A stretch of 64,000 bases of DNA from a candidate division KSB1 bacterium. Its GTDB lineage: Bacteria; Zhuqueibacterota; Zhuqueibacteria; Zhuqueibacterales; Zhuqueibacteraceae. The stretch spans positions 1-64,000 of the forward strand of contig JAPDQB010000017.1 of NCBI GenBank assembly GCA_034506175.1, written 5' to 3'. A program made the translations under genes and the position numbers. Shown piece by piece: positions 34,142 to 43,129 of this stretch. Within the stretch, counting starts at the first letter, position 1, and each line of letters starts with the position of its first letter. The notes below the pieces were generated by a model. The model was given only the letters and a program-made list of their open reading frames with translations, was not told where the DNA came from and made no database searches.

Positions 34142-36763
34142 ATGCCTCTCGAAGCAGAAAATCTCTCGCGCGTCGTAGACATTCTCAAAACTCTCGGCAA
34201 GGTTTATCTTTCCAAGAGCCAATATGGCGAGGCGATGGAAAAATTTGAAGATATTCTTCGCCTGGGCGTCAAAGACCCGGAGGTCTATCGCCATCTGGCC
34301 GTCGCGCTGGCCGGGCAACGGCTCTACACGCCGGAAGCGCTGCGGGTTTATATTTGGGCGGTGGAAAAATTTCCCCACGATCGCATCATCTGCCAGCATA
34401 TCGCGCAAGCGGCGCTGCATCATCACGCCGAGGACGAGCCGGCGCAACGTTTTTATGAAGCGGCGCTGAAATTCCACCCGCCATTCGTCAAAGACTTATA
34501 CCTGCATCTTCATTCTATTTTTCACCGGCAGAAAAAATACGATGAATCTTTCCAGACACTCAAACAGGCGCTTTATTTGGAGAAAAGCGGGGAGGATCAA
34601 CTCGTTACGCGTCTCACTCAGCTCGGCTGGCGCTATGGCCGACACCAGGAACTGATCATGACCTTGCAGTTTTTGCTCGGCAACAATGAAAAAAACCAAA
34701 CGATCCGCCGCTGCCTGGCGTTTAGTCTCGCCCACACCATCATTCGGCATCACTGCAAACAAAAACCCAGTGAAGTGAATTTGCTTTGCGGTAGCGCCAG
34801 CGATCTGCAACTGCTCCAAGCGGCGCTGTCCCCGCCGGCAACTTTGACGACCGTGGAAATGGTGCGAGATTACTGCACGTTGCAATTGGCGCTGCTCGCG
34901 GCGCCCAAGCCGCCAAAAGATTTTTCCGCTGCATCGGCGTTTGGACAGCAAAATAAAAGTTATTCGACGGTCGCAGCAAAGGCATTTGAATATCGTTCTT
35001 TATTGGATGCGCAGCCTTTGGAGGAGGTTCTGGCAAAATCATCCGCCTCGGCTGAGCGGCTGGAAACCTCGTCAACGCCAAGCAACAGTGAATTTGATTG
35101 GCAGCGTGACTTTTTGAAACATTTGCCCGGCGGCAAAAACACGGCGCTTGACACCAAGCTGGCGACGGCCAGCGCAGAAAACGGCGCGACAAAATCAGCG
35201 CCTCAAACCGAAAAGGGAGCCCTGTTGGTTTTGTCGCCGGTTTTTCCGGAGCCGCAAACCGCTCACAAAGAAATTTCTTCGCCATCAGCCGTCACGCCAC
35301 TTCAAAAAACGATTGAACTGGTGGCGCAAGATTTAGCCGCCAACGAGGCGTTGGGCCAAATCTATGTTTTGGACGATGGCATCATGTTGTTTTCCTCGGG
35401 CGTCAAAGAATTGGCCGCGCTCACGGTTGCGTTGTTTGAAAAAGTTGCCCGTTTCAACGTCATGGCGCCGGAGCAACATCAAATCGTTTTGCACGCGGCT
35501 CTGCATGCGTTGCCGGCATCACGGTTTTTGGCCTCATCAGAAACAGGCGGCAACGCCAATCTTGCCGGCTTGGAATTATTATACGACACGCTGCATTTGT
35601 TAAAAGTCGAACGCGAAGACCAGGACAAAAATCATCAGGAGATGCGCTCACGCTGCAGCCGCTTGTTGATGAGCCGGCAGATCTTTGAAACCGTTTTGGA
35701 CGCCGAAAATTTTACCGGCTGCCATTGGGGGCCGGCTTACTGGGGCGCGCCGGGCTGGCACGACGAAGTGTGCGAAATCGTTTGGTACAATCCCCTCGAT
35801 TATGCCAGCGAAAAAAATCCCTATGTTCTCGGGCGCTTTCTCGTCGTTGAAAAATTTCACGAGCAGCGCGCCTACGGAACTTATCGCACCCGCGACCGCT
35901 CGCTTGAACGGCCGGTGGTGTTGAAGGCGCTGCATCCGGAAGTTTATTTGCGCCGGAAAAGCGATAAGTCACAACATCATGAAATGGTGAAGGCGGTTCG
36001 GCGTCTCGGCCGGTTGGAGCATCCCGGCGTCGCATTGATTTATGACATGGGAACCCACGAAGATCTGTTTTATTTTGTGCGGGAATATATTGAAGGCGAA
36101 AATCTGGCGCAGATACTGGCAAGCCAACAACGTTTATCACCCGAGGAAACGGCGCGCCTGCTCATCGAAGCGTGCAGTATTTTGCGCTATGCGCATCAAA
36201 ACGGCTTTTATCATAACAATCTCAAGCCATCGAATATCTGGCGGTTGAAATCCGTGGTCATGAAAGAACCCACGCATGTGCGCGCGTTGCTGGCGCCGCC
36301 TTCTGCAACCGTTGAGAAAGTTCACTTTAAAATAAAAATTTCAGATTTTTTTATTCCGGGCTTCAACGAAATCCACGCGGCAAACTGGCATTATGCGGCG
36401 CCGGAGCTGCATGTTCCGAAGCATGCCAATTCCAGCCCGGTTCCGAGAGCAGCAGGCGATATTTATGCGCTGGGGATGATTTTATATGAATGCCTGCGCG
36501 GAGAAAATCCTTTTCGGGCGTTGCCTTTTCCGGTTGAACTTTCCTTGTGGGAGCAAGTGCGCCTCAATCCCCTTTCGACCCTGAATCATAATCCGGCAAA
36601 TCCGAGTCTCTTATCATCGCTTGACGAGGTGATCCAACGCGCGACGCACAAAGATCCGCTGCAACGCTTTCAAACAATTGAACAATTCCAAGCAGCTTTG
36701 CGCCAGGTTTTAAAAGAGACTTCCGCTTGGACACGGAGCGCCGCTTCGGCATCGGTGAGTTGA
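34142..36763 (+). CDS. TPR protein with C-terminal pseudokinase domain
   Basis: 873 residues from ATG 34142 (an in-frame GTG at 34031 would add 37). TPR-like helices ~1-210 (GKVYLSKSQYGEAMEKFEDI, AQRFYEAALKFHPP), then a middle region of unknown fold, then a protein-kinase fold ~566-866. VVLK Lys (~594), the EYIEGENL hinge and the YAAPELHVP / GDIYALGMILYECLRGENPF segments are clear. However, the catalytic loop is YHNNLKPSN (HRD Asp replaced by Asn), DFG is DFF, and no Gly-rich loop is visible (EKFHEQRAYGTY). Phosphotransfer is therefore unlikely; a scaffold or allosteric partner of the kinase at 27258-29933 is inferred. No membrane segment. Confidence 0.82.
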   Translation: MPLEAENLSRVVDILKTLGKVYLSKSQYGEAMEKFEDILRLGVKDPEVYRHLAVALAGQRLYTPEALRVYIWAVEKFPHDRIICQHIAQAALHHHAEDEPAQRFYEAALKFHPPFVKDLYLHLHSIFHRQKKYDESFQTLKQALYLEKSGEDQLVTRLTQLGWRYGRHQELIMTLQFLLGNNEKNQTIRRCLAFSLAHTIIRHHCKQKPSEVNLLCGSASDLQLLQAALSPPATLTTVEMVRDYCTLQLALLAAPKPPKDFSAASAFGQQNKSYSTVAAKAFEYRSLLDAQPLEEVLAKSSASAERLETSSTPSNSEFDWQRDFLKHLPGGKNTALDTKLATASAENGATKSAPQTEKGALLVLSPVFPEPQTAHKEISSPSAVTPLQKTIELVAQDLAANEALGQIYVLDDGIMLFSSGVKELAALTVALFEKVARFNVMAPEQHQIVLHAALHALPASRFLASSETGGNANLAGLELLYDTLHLLKVEREDQDKNHQEMRSRCSRLLMSRQIFETVLDAENFTGCHWGPAYWGAPGWHDEVCEIVWYNPLDYASEKNPYVLGRFLVVEKFHEQRAYGTYRTRDRSLERPVVLKALHPEVYLRRKSDKSQHHEMVKAVRRLGRLEHPGVALIYDMGTHEDLFYFVREYIEGENLAQILASQQRLSPEETARLLIEACSILRYAHQNGFYHNNLKPSNIWRLKSVVMKEPTHVRALLAPPSATVEKVHFKIKISDFFIPGFNEIHAANWHYAAPELHVPKHANSSPVPRAAGDIYALGMILYECLRGENPFRALPFPVELSLWEQVRLNPLSTLNHNPANPSLLSSLDEVIQRATHKDPLQRFQTIEQFQAALRQVLKETSAWTRSAASASVS

Positions 36764-37117
36764 AGGCAACCTTTCCACAAACTCTTCTGGCGGCCAGTCT
36801 TTGATGTTACGACGCAAACCGGCGTCGAGACGTTTGAAAAACCGATCGTGAATGGCTTTTTCTTTGGCTTGGCGCGCCGTGCTCCCGCCCCGCCACAGAA
36901 TGAAAATCTCATCTGATGAAAGGATGTATCCGGCGATAACGAATTTGAGAAAACGCCTTTGACGCATGGATGCCTTTTGCCAAAAACCAGACGCTCATGC
37001 TGAGTGCGCTCACACCCGCACCCCAACATGAGCCTTGTGTTAAAATTCATCCGCGCTACACAGCGCAATTGATGAATCATTCTCAAAAGCAGTTTTACAA
37101 AAGAATTTTCACGCCGC
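36764..37117. other. Gene-poor stretch after the kinase cluster
   Basis: A minus-strand frame (36710-36967, about 85 residues, with KAIHDRFFKRLDAGLRRN and WPPEEFVERL) could be a relic of a mobile or hypothetical gene, but it overlaps the kinase gene's 3' end, has no strong ribosome site and ends in non-protein-like sequence. Nothing else is supported. Confidence 0.35.
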
Positions 37118-37208
37118 GCGCGGCACCCACGAATCATGAAAATCGGAGTGCCCCGCTCACAGCGGGGCCATGCTGAAGCATTGCACTCCGGTTTATTTTC
37201 AGAGGAAT
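37118..37208. repeat. Hairpin-rich repeat module, downstream copy
   Basis: GCGCGGCACCC (37118-37128; also at 26767-26777), then ATGAAAAT (37136-37143), then a core with outer stem CGGAGTGC/GCACTCCG (37144-37151 with 37183-37190) enclosing CCCCGCTcacAGCGGGG and ATGCtgaaGCAT, then CGGTTTATTTTCAGAGGAAT (37189-37208), identical to 26735-26754. Same architecture as the array upstream of the kinase cluster but with a different core sequence. Confidence 0.7.
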
Positions 37209-37229
37209 ATAGCAAGAAAAACAAAAAAG

Positions 37230-38693
37230 CTACTTCGTTTGATCCTGCAGCGCAAACAGCGTCGAGCGGTTCGTCACGTACAGTACGCCGTTCTTCGCCA
37301 CCGGCGTGGTGTAAACCGCGCTGCCCATGTTGACTTCATAGAGCAACTCCATTTTTTTGCCGGTCTTGAGCACGGCAATGTCGCCGTCTTCGTCGCCGAT
37401 GTAAACTTTGCCGTCGGCCACAAAGGGCGAGCCCCAAATTGCGGCGTAGGTGTCGTACTTCCAGTAAAGCTCGCCGGTCTTTGCATCCAGGCAATACACG
37501 AAACCGCTGAGATCCGCCGTGTACAGCAAGCCGTCGTGAATCGCCACGGTTGACATCGAGCGATTGAAATCTTTATAGCCGCGATGCCACACGGCTTCGG
37601 ATTGCGGAATGTTGCCTCGCTTCGTCGCATCGATCGCCCAGAGATGGCTGATGCCCTCGCCGTGTTCCGGATCCTGGCCGAGGCCGATAAAAACTTTGTT
37701 GTCGTAAATCACCGGCGTGCCGATGAAATCATTTTTGGTGCCGGCGCCGCCCAGCTCGTAAACCGCTTCCGGCGGATTGCAATCAAATTTCCAAATCAAC
37801 TTTCCGGTCTCCGGCTCGAAAGAATAAATGACGCCATCACCGCCGGGAAAAATCACTTGCGGCACGCCGTTGATCACCCCGTAAGCCGGATTCGACCACT
37901 GGCCGTGCATGATGTTCGTGCCGGGCGACGCATCTTCCCAAACCACTTTGCCGGTGTGCTTGTTCACGGCGATGAAGCTCGGCGCATGCGGCGAGGGAAT
38001 GTGAATGTGGCTTTCATCCACGCCGTTGGCGGTGACGACGAAGAGCAAATCGCCAACCGCAATTGGCGAGCACACGGCAAGATTGTGCGGAAACACATCC
38101 AGCTCGCCCATCATGTCGAGCTTCCAAATGATGTCGGCGTCGATCTTGCTGGTATCGGTTTCCGCTGTGAATGGGCCGTCATTCTCGCCATCGAGAAAGC
38201 CTTCGGTGTCGAGGCAGACGACTTCGCAGCGATTCGAGACGTAATAAAGCCGGTCGCCCTCGACAAATGGGCTCGAGCAAACGCCCTGTTGCGGCCAATC
38301 ATTGACGCGGCCGGAAGCGAGTTTTGGATTGGCGTGCTGCCAGAGAAATTGGCCGTCGGACTCGCGGAAAGCCATCAACACACCGCGGTCGCCGCCCTGT
38401 TTGGGATTGCGCAAGCCCTGGTTGTTGGTGCCGACAAAAACTTTTCCACCTGCGATCGCCGGATTGCCATAGGTTTGCGAACCGAGCGTGGCAGTCCATT
38501 TGATGTTCAAGCCCGAGTTCGGGTCAAATTTAGTGGGCAAATTGGTCTCGCTGGAGACCATGTTGCGCGCCGGCGTGCCGCCCCACATCGCTTGTTCGGC
38601 AGAATAGTAGGTGATGGTGGAAACGGTGATGGCACCAATGAAAAGATGAAGACGAGTGAATTTATTCTTGGGCATGAGGTTTTTGAAGTTCAT
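37230..38693 (-). CDS. Exported PQQ-type beta-propeller repeat protein
   Basis: 487 residues. ATG 38693 is preceded by AGGAG. A TM/signal segment (RLHLFIGAITVSTITYYSA) is followed by PQQ-like blades with the W/DxxTG signature: AFRESDGQFLWQHA, AVNKHTGKVVWEDAS, SFEPETGKLIWKFDC, CLDAKTGELYWKYDT, FVADGKVYIGDEDGDIAVLK. The PQQ-ligand residues of true quinoprotein dehydrogenases are not evident, so a structural or binding propeller is more likely. The next propeller gene upstream on the same strand (38827-41034) is probably related. Confidence 0.82.
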   Translation of the reverse strand: MNFKNLMPKNKFTRLHLFIGAITVSTITYYSAEQAMWGGTPARNMVSSETNLPTKFDPNSGLNIKWTATLGSQTYGNPAIAGGKVFVGTNNQGLRNPKQGGDRGVLMAFRESDGQFLWQHANPKLASGRVNDWPQQGVCSSPFVEGDRLYYVSNRCEVVCLDTEGFLDGENDGPFTAETDTSKIDADIIWKLDMMGELDVFPHNLAVCSPIAVGDLLFVVTANGVDESHIHIPSPHAPSFIAVNKHTGKVVWEDASPGTNIMHGQWSNPAYGVINGVPQVIFPGGDGVIYSFEPETGKLIWKFDCNPPEAVYELGGAGTKNDFIGTPVIYDNKVFIGLGQDPEHGEGISHLWAIDATKRGNIPQSEAVWHRGYKDFNRSMSTVAIHDGLLYTADLSGFVYCLDAKTGELYWKYDTYAAIWGSPFVADGKVYIGDEDGDIAVLKTGKKMELLYEVNMGSAVYTTPVAKNGVLYVTNRSTLFALQDQTK

Positions 38694-38826
38694 TTTTTGG
38701 CTCCTGAATATGATGAAGCCAACGGATTCAAATTAAATTTCAGATACTGCAAGAGAGCATGACATTCTACTCGGGCAGTTGTTGGCAATCCGTTGGTCGT
38801 TTTTCAATCCGTTGGACAAAACTTGC

Positions 38827-41034
38827 TCAATTGCTCTTCGTGATCTTGACATTGTCATAATAAATCTCCACCGGCGAATAGCCGTACAAGCCGGGGCTGC
38901 CTTCGGGATTTGGCAGCGGGTCTTCCATCGTGATCGTCCACGCTTCCGGCTCTTTTTCGGCGCGCGGCCAGACTTTGCCTTTGACGATCGACTTGCCGCC
39001 GGCCTGGTCCACGCGCATTTTCATCGTATACCAAACATCCGGCTCAAACTTGAAGTCAATGGTTTTGGAATTGAGCAGTTCCGCGGCCCATACACGGATT
39101 TGCAAGCGTTGCAGCGCGCCCTGCAAATCCAGCGTGTAGCGGTTGGCGATCAATCCCATGTCCGGCATTTGGCGCCGGCTCCTTTTGCCGAGCATATCCG
39201 CTTGAATCGTGTAGTTCTTCATCGTGGGCGGACCGAGAAAAATATCGGAGCGATTCAACCCCGCGGCTGCCGGCGGCTTGACGAGAACCTTGTTGCCGTC
39301 AACAAGCTGCACACCAAATTTGTTGCTGGCGCCGACAAAGTATGCAGGATACTTGCCGATTTCGGAGGATTCAAAATCTTCTTTCCACGGCGCCGCAGGA
39401 ATGACGCGCACTCTGGCTTGGCCTTCCAAATTTTCAAATTTGGCGGTGAGATGTCCCGCCGTCGCGGGACTGTTTTGGCTAACAGTCAATTCTCCCGCTG
39501 CGCCAAGCTGGCCCGACAAATTTGCCAGCGACCACGCCGCTTTTACTTCGCGCACAAAATTGCCCTTGGCATCGAACACGCGGGCGCGGAATTTTATTTT
39601 TTCGCCGGGCTGCGCCAAAATTTCAGCAGGGACGATTTGGAGAAACGCAGGGGCGCCTGCTGGTGAATCGTTGGTGTGAGCAGCAGCAATAACAGTTGCA
39701 GAAACAGTAAAAGGTTTGTTTTTATCGCCCAAACAATAGAGACCCGATTCCGCGGTGAAATAAATGCGGCCGTACGCAATTGCCGGCGAGCCGTAAAGCT
39801 CGGCGTAGCGGCCATCCGGCATCGTGAGTTTTTCGGTATCGAGGGATTTGCATTCCATTGCGCTCGGCTGCAAAATGTGAAATACGCCGTTCTGCTCAGT
39901 GACGTAAATTTTGCCATCGGCGACAACCGGCGAGCCCTTGCCGACGGTGCCGAGATTGTATTGCCAAAGGCGATTGCCGGTTTTGGCATCAAGACAAAAC
40001 AAATTCGCCGAATTGTCAACAAGATACAACATGCCGCCGTGCAGCGCCGGCGAGCAGTAGCCAACTTCGAGATTGTCGGCGCGCCAAACTTCGTGTGTTT
40101 GGATGACGTCGCCCGAGCCGGTGCCGTCGATGCAAACCACGCGGCCCATGTTGACATTATCAAGATTCTCTTCGCTGTGGCAGGCAAAAACGCGCGTGCC
40201 GTCAACCACGATGGAAGGATTGATCGCAGCTTTCGACAGCTTGAATTGCCAGACGTGTTCGCCGGTGCGCACCTTCAACGCATGAACCGCGCCATCGCCG
40301 CCGCCAACGATGAGCAAGCGCACGCCGTTGATCGTCGCCACCGCCGGCGTGGAATAGTTGGTGTCATACGGATTGTTCGGCAGCGTCGCGATCCAAACGA
40401 TTTCACCGGTGCGCTTGTCGAACGCCACGAAACGATGGCGCATCGCGGCGTGCTCACCCCAGCCGGTGTTCAGAAAACTGATGATGACGAGATTCTCATC
40501 GACCACCGGCGTATGCGTGCGTCCGCCGTATCCGGAGAAACGTCCGAACTCTTCGGTCAACGAACGCTGCCAGAGAATTTTGCCGTTGCGGTTATAGCAG
40601 ATGAACATGCCGCCAACGCCGTGCGCATAAACATTTCCAGTTTCTGGATCGCCGGCAAGATTCGCCCAGCCGACGCGATTGAACGGCACCGTGGTTTGAA
40701 AAACATTGAACCGATGCTCCCAAATCATTTTGCCGGTTTGCGCCTCGTAGCAAGCCACTTGCTCTTGCCGCGTCAAGCCCGTGCCGGCGCGGCCGATGAC
40801 ATAGACGCGGCCGTTCATGATAACGGGTGTCGAGCGGCCGATGAAATCCGCCTGCCAGATTAAATTTTCGCCTGCGAGCGCCCAGGTTGAGATGAGGCCG
40901 GTTTCGTTGGAGGTGCCGTTTTGGTTGGGGCCGCGCCAGTGCGGCCAATCTCGCGCTGAAATTTGGCTCGTACCGATAGTTGCCAGAAGCACAAAAAAAG
41001 CAAAAACTAGAAACCCAGAATTTAAACGTCGCAT
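38827..41034 (-). CDS. Exported PQQ-type beta-propeller with C-terminal jelly-roll-like domain
   Basis: 735 residues. GAGGGAG precedes ATG 41034. Signal peptide (GFLVFAFFVLLATIGTSQISA), then the typical opening DWPHWRGPNQNGTSNETGL and PQQ-like blades (CYEAQTGKMIWEHRF, AFDKRTGEIVWIATL, ALKVRTGEHVWQFKL, CLDAKTGNRLWQYNL). Residues ~475-560 look like an Ig-like insert (AEILAQPGEKIKFRARVFD), and ~570-735 form a beta-rich region (DFESSEIGKYPAYFVGASNK, DVWYTMKMRVDQAGGKSIVK) resembling LamG/3-keto-disaccharide-hydrolase folds. Proteins of this layout are common in Planctomycetes and FCB bacteria; no enzymatic role is established. Confidence 0.82.
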   Translation of the reverse strand: MRRLNSGFLVFAFFVLLATIGTSQISARDWPHWRGPNQNGTSNETGLISTWALAGENLIWQADFIGRSTPVIMNGRVYVIGRAGTGLTRQEQVACYEAQTGKMIWEHRFNVFQTTVPFNRVGWANLAGDPETGNVYAHGVGGMFICYNRNGKILWQRSLTEEFGRFSGYGGRTHTPVVDENLVIISFLNTGWGEHAAMRHRFVAFDKRTGEIVWIATLPNNPYDTNYSTPAVATINGVRLLIVGGGDGAVHALKVRTGEHVWQFKLSKAAINPSIVVDGTRVFACHSEENLDNVNMGRVVCIDGTGSGDVIQTHEVWRADNLEVGYCSPALHGGMLYLVDNSANLFCLDAKTGNRLWQYNLGTVGKGSPVVADGKIYVTEQNGVFHILQPSAMECKSLDTEKLTMPDGRYAELYGSPAIAYGRIYFTAESGLYCLGDKNKPFTVSATVIAAAHTNDSPAGAPAFLQIVPAEILAQPGEKIKFRARVFDAKGNFVREVKAAWSLANLSGQLGAAGELTVSQNSPATAGHLTAKFENLEGQARVRVIPAAPWKEDFESSEIGKYPAYFVGASNKFGVQLVDGNKVLVKPPAAAGLNRSDIFLGPPTMKNYTIQADMLGKRSRRQMPDMGLIANRYTLDLQGALQRLQIRVWAAELLNSKTIDFKFEPDVWYTMKMRVDQAGGKSIVKGKVWPRAEKEPEAWTITMEDPLPNPEGSPGLYGYSPVEIYYDNVKITKSN

Positions 41035-41265
41035 GTTGCTCCCTCGCTGTTCTTCTTTTCTAAAACCGAAAACCGTTGACTAACTCATAAAGACGTCATC
41101 GCCGGGCCATTCGTTGCACCAAGAGGCTGGTTATATGATAAACATTTCTTGAATCTGTGCAAGAAAATTTATCTTGTAAATGGCAGCGGGGAAAATTATA
41201 TTGGAGGGAAAATTATCTCAGCGTGATTTTTAATTCATTCGAAAATTTTAATCTGGCCTCTGATT

Positions 41266-42552
41266 ATGTCCTCCTCATGCCTTTCAATACCCCTCGAGCG
41301 CGTTCGTTGGAATTGGATTATCGATCGCAAAAACGATCTGATCTGGTACATCGGCTCGGCGCTGGCGGGTTGGCTTTATGTAGGAATTATTCTTTTCGCC
41401 GTCCGCACGACGGCCAATCCGTTGACCGACCCGCTCGGAACGCTGCGGTTCGGCGGCGTTGAGATTCCGCTGACGCTGAAATTGCTGGTGGTCTGGAGTT
41501 GGGCGTTTCTCATCGACGCGCCGCACGTGTGGGCGACTTTGGCGCGCACATATTTCGACCCCGATGAATGGCAAGTGCGACGCCGCGAATTGATGATTTC
41601 ATGGGGATGGTTTTTGCTCGGACCGGCGGCGATTTTGTTCCCGTATCTGCTCGGCGCCGCGCTCGCGCCGCTGGGAATAAAATTTTCACCGTTCTGGCTG
41701 GGATTCGGGGCGCTGATTTATTTTGTTTTCTTTCGCTTGTGGGCGTATTATCACGTCGTGCGTCAGCATTGGGGTTTTTTTATGCTCTATAAACGCCGCA
41801 ACCACGATCTCGACGACGCGCGCGAAAATCAAATCGACAAATGGTTTTTCAATCTCAGTCTCTATTTGCCGCTGGCAATGTTCATGACCAGCGCGTTTTA
41901 TGATACGACCCCGGGCTTTCCCAGCTTGGGCTTGCGCCACAATCTTTTGGGCAACCTCAGCATTGGCGGCCTGCTTTATCCGATCACCTGGGCGCTTTTT
42001 CTTTTAACGCTCATCGGTTACGGCGTTTGGCAATGGCGGCGTTGGCAAGCCGGCGCGCCGATCAACGGGGCGAAATTGTTGTTGATGCTTTCGATTATTC
42101 CGTTGCATTTCGTCGCCTTCGCGCATCCGATTCTCGTCGTTTTCGTCGTGCCGTTGGTAACGGTCGGGCACAACCTGCAATATCATCGCATCGTTTGGGC
42201 CTACGGGCAAAATAAATACGGCACAGAGCAACGCGCGGGATTCGACATCGCGAGAAAGATTTTCAGCCGGCTGCCGATTTATATTCTCACCGGGCTGCTT
42301 TTCACTTTCGCGCTTTATCAAGGCCCGTGGATCAATTTTTTGCGCCACACCTTCGGGTTGCAGCTCGACCAATCGCTGCTCAACAGCATCGCGATGATGG
42401 CCGGCGTCGTCGATCCCTCCAAACTGAATCTCGGCGAGAAAATTTTTGCCGGCATGATCTCCGGCTGGGCGATGCAGCATTATTATCTCGATTCGAAAAT
42501 CTGGCGCGTGCGGCGCGATGCGATGGCGCGGAAGGGTTTGGGGGTCGAGTGA
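41266..42552 (+). CDS. Polytopic membrane protein of unknown function
   Basis: 428 residues with about ten hydrophobic helices. His/Trp-rich loops stand out (SWAFLIDAPHVWATLARTYF, LWAYYHVVRQHWGFFMLYKR, HFVAFAHPILVVFV, TVGHNLQYHRIVWAYGQNKY), suggesting a metal- or haem-type active site inside the membrane, but I do not recognise the family. Divergent from the propeller gene with a 231-bp shared promoter gap. Confidence 0.65.
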   Translation: MSSSCLSIPLERVRWNWIIDRKNDLIWYIGSALAGWLYVGIILFAVRTTANPLTDPLGTLRFGGVEIPLTLKLLVVWSWAFLIDAPHVWATLARTYFDPDEWQVRRRELMISWGWFLLGPAAILFPYLLGAALAPLGIKFSPFWLGFGALIYFVFFRLWAYYHVVRQHWGFFMLYKRRNHDLDDARENQIDKWFFNLSLYLPLAMFMTSAFYDTTPGFPSLGLRHNLLGNLSIGGLLYPITWALFLLTLIGYGVWQWRRWQAGAPINGAKLLLMLSIIPLHFVAFAHPILVVFVVPLVTVGHNLQYHRIVWAYGQNKYGTEQRAGFDIARKIFSRLPIYILTGLLFTFALYQGPWINFLRHTFGLQLDQSLLNSIAMMAGVVDPSKLNLGEKIFAGMISGWAMQHYYLDSKIWRVRRDAMARKGLGVE

Positions 42553-42663
42553 GTGCGAACGCCGGGGGCAGAAAATTTTTCTTGACTGTGTTATGTTGAA
42601 TTATTATCATATTTCGTCTATTAAAAGGCGCTTCCCGAAGGAATCAACAAAGGTGATAATCTC

Positions 42664-42813
42664 ATGCTCGACGTCAAAGAACGCGAAGAAAAGCTCATCA
42701 AGCTTTATCGCAATTTCGCTCCTGAAGTCAGAGAGAAAATTTTAGAGATCATGGAACAGCAGGTTAAACACCTTAAGCGCAAAAAAGAAATGGCGCGAGA
42801 ACAAAACTGTTGA
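42664..42813 (+). CDS. Small charged helical protein
   Basis: 49 residues from ATG 42664 to TGA 42811-42813, highly charged and helical (EREEKLIKLYRNFAPEVREK, MEQQVKHLKRKKEMAREQ). AAGGTGA lies about 8 nt upstream. Size and charge would suit an antitoxin, and two further small frames follow directly, but there is no family match. Confidence 0.45.
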   Translation: MLDVKEREEKLIKLYRNFAPEVREKILEIMEQQVKHLKRKKEMAREQNC

Positions 42814-43129
42814 GCACAGGCCAGCGAATCATCCAAAATTTGGAAGCTTATTTACGCGGTGATTACATCGTTTTGAATAGGGACAATCTGGATGAATACT
42901 TTACCGGAAAATGAATATGAGTTCGTTTTATCAGGGCCATTCCGGTTAGAGCTGGAAAAGTACGCTAAAAAGTATCGGTATTTATTTGAAGATTTCAGAA
43001 ATTTTCTCAAAAATTTCGATCATCGCTTGGGCAGAACAATCTCCTAACGAGAAAAAGGAAATTCGTGCTATGATCCAAAAAATCAAGCACGGCTTGCCAT
43101 AAAAACACCCCGATCTCAAATTTTTCGGG
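42814..43129 (+). other. Short overlapping frames, possible degraded toxin-like gene
   Basis: A TTG-started frame (42809-42913, 34 residues, IIQNLEAYLRGDYIVLNRDN) overlaps the preceding stop. An ATG frame (42892-43047, 51 residues, FRLELEKYAKKYRYLFEDF) follows, and a shifted frame continues WAEQSPNEKKEIRAMIQKIK to TAA 43099-43101. They may be pieces of a broken RelE/ParE-like or other small gene; none is firm. Confidence 0.3.

Noticed and set aside
36710..36967. An 85-residue minus-strand frame after the pseudokinase gene
   Set aside because: Overlaps the pseudokinase 3' end, weak start context, and a tail that is only the reverse of coding sequence; possibly an old gene relic.
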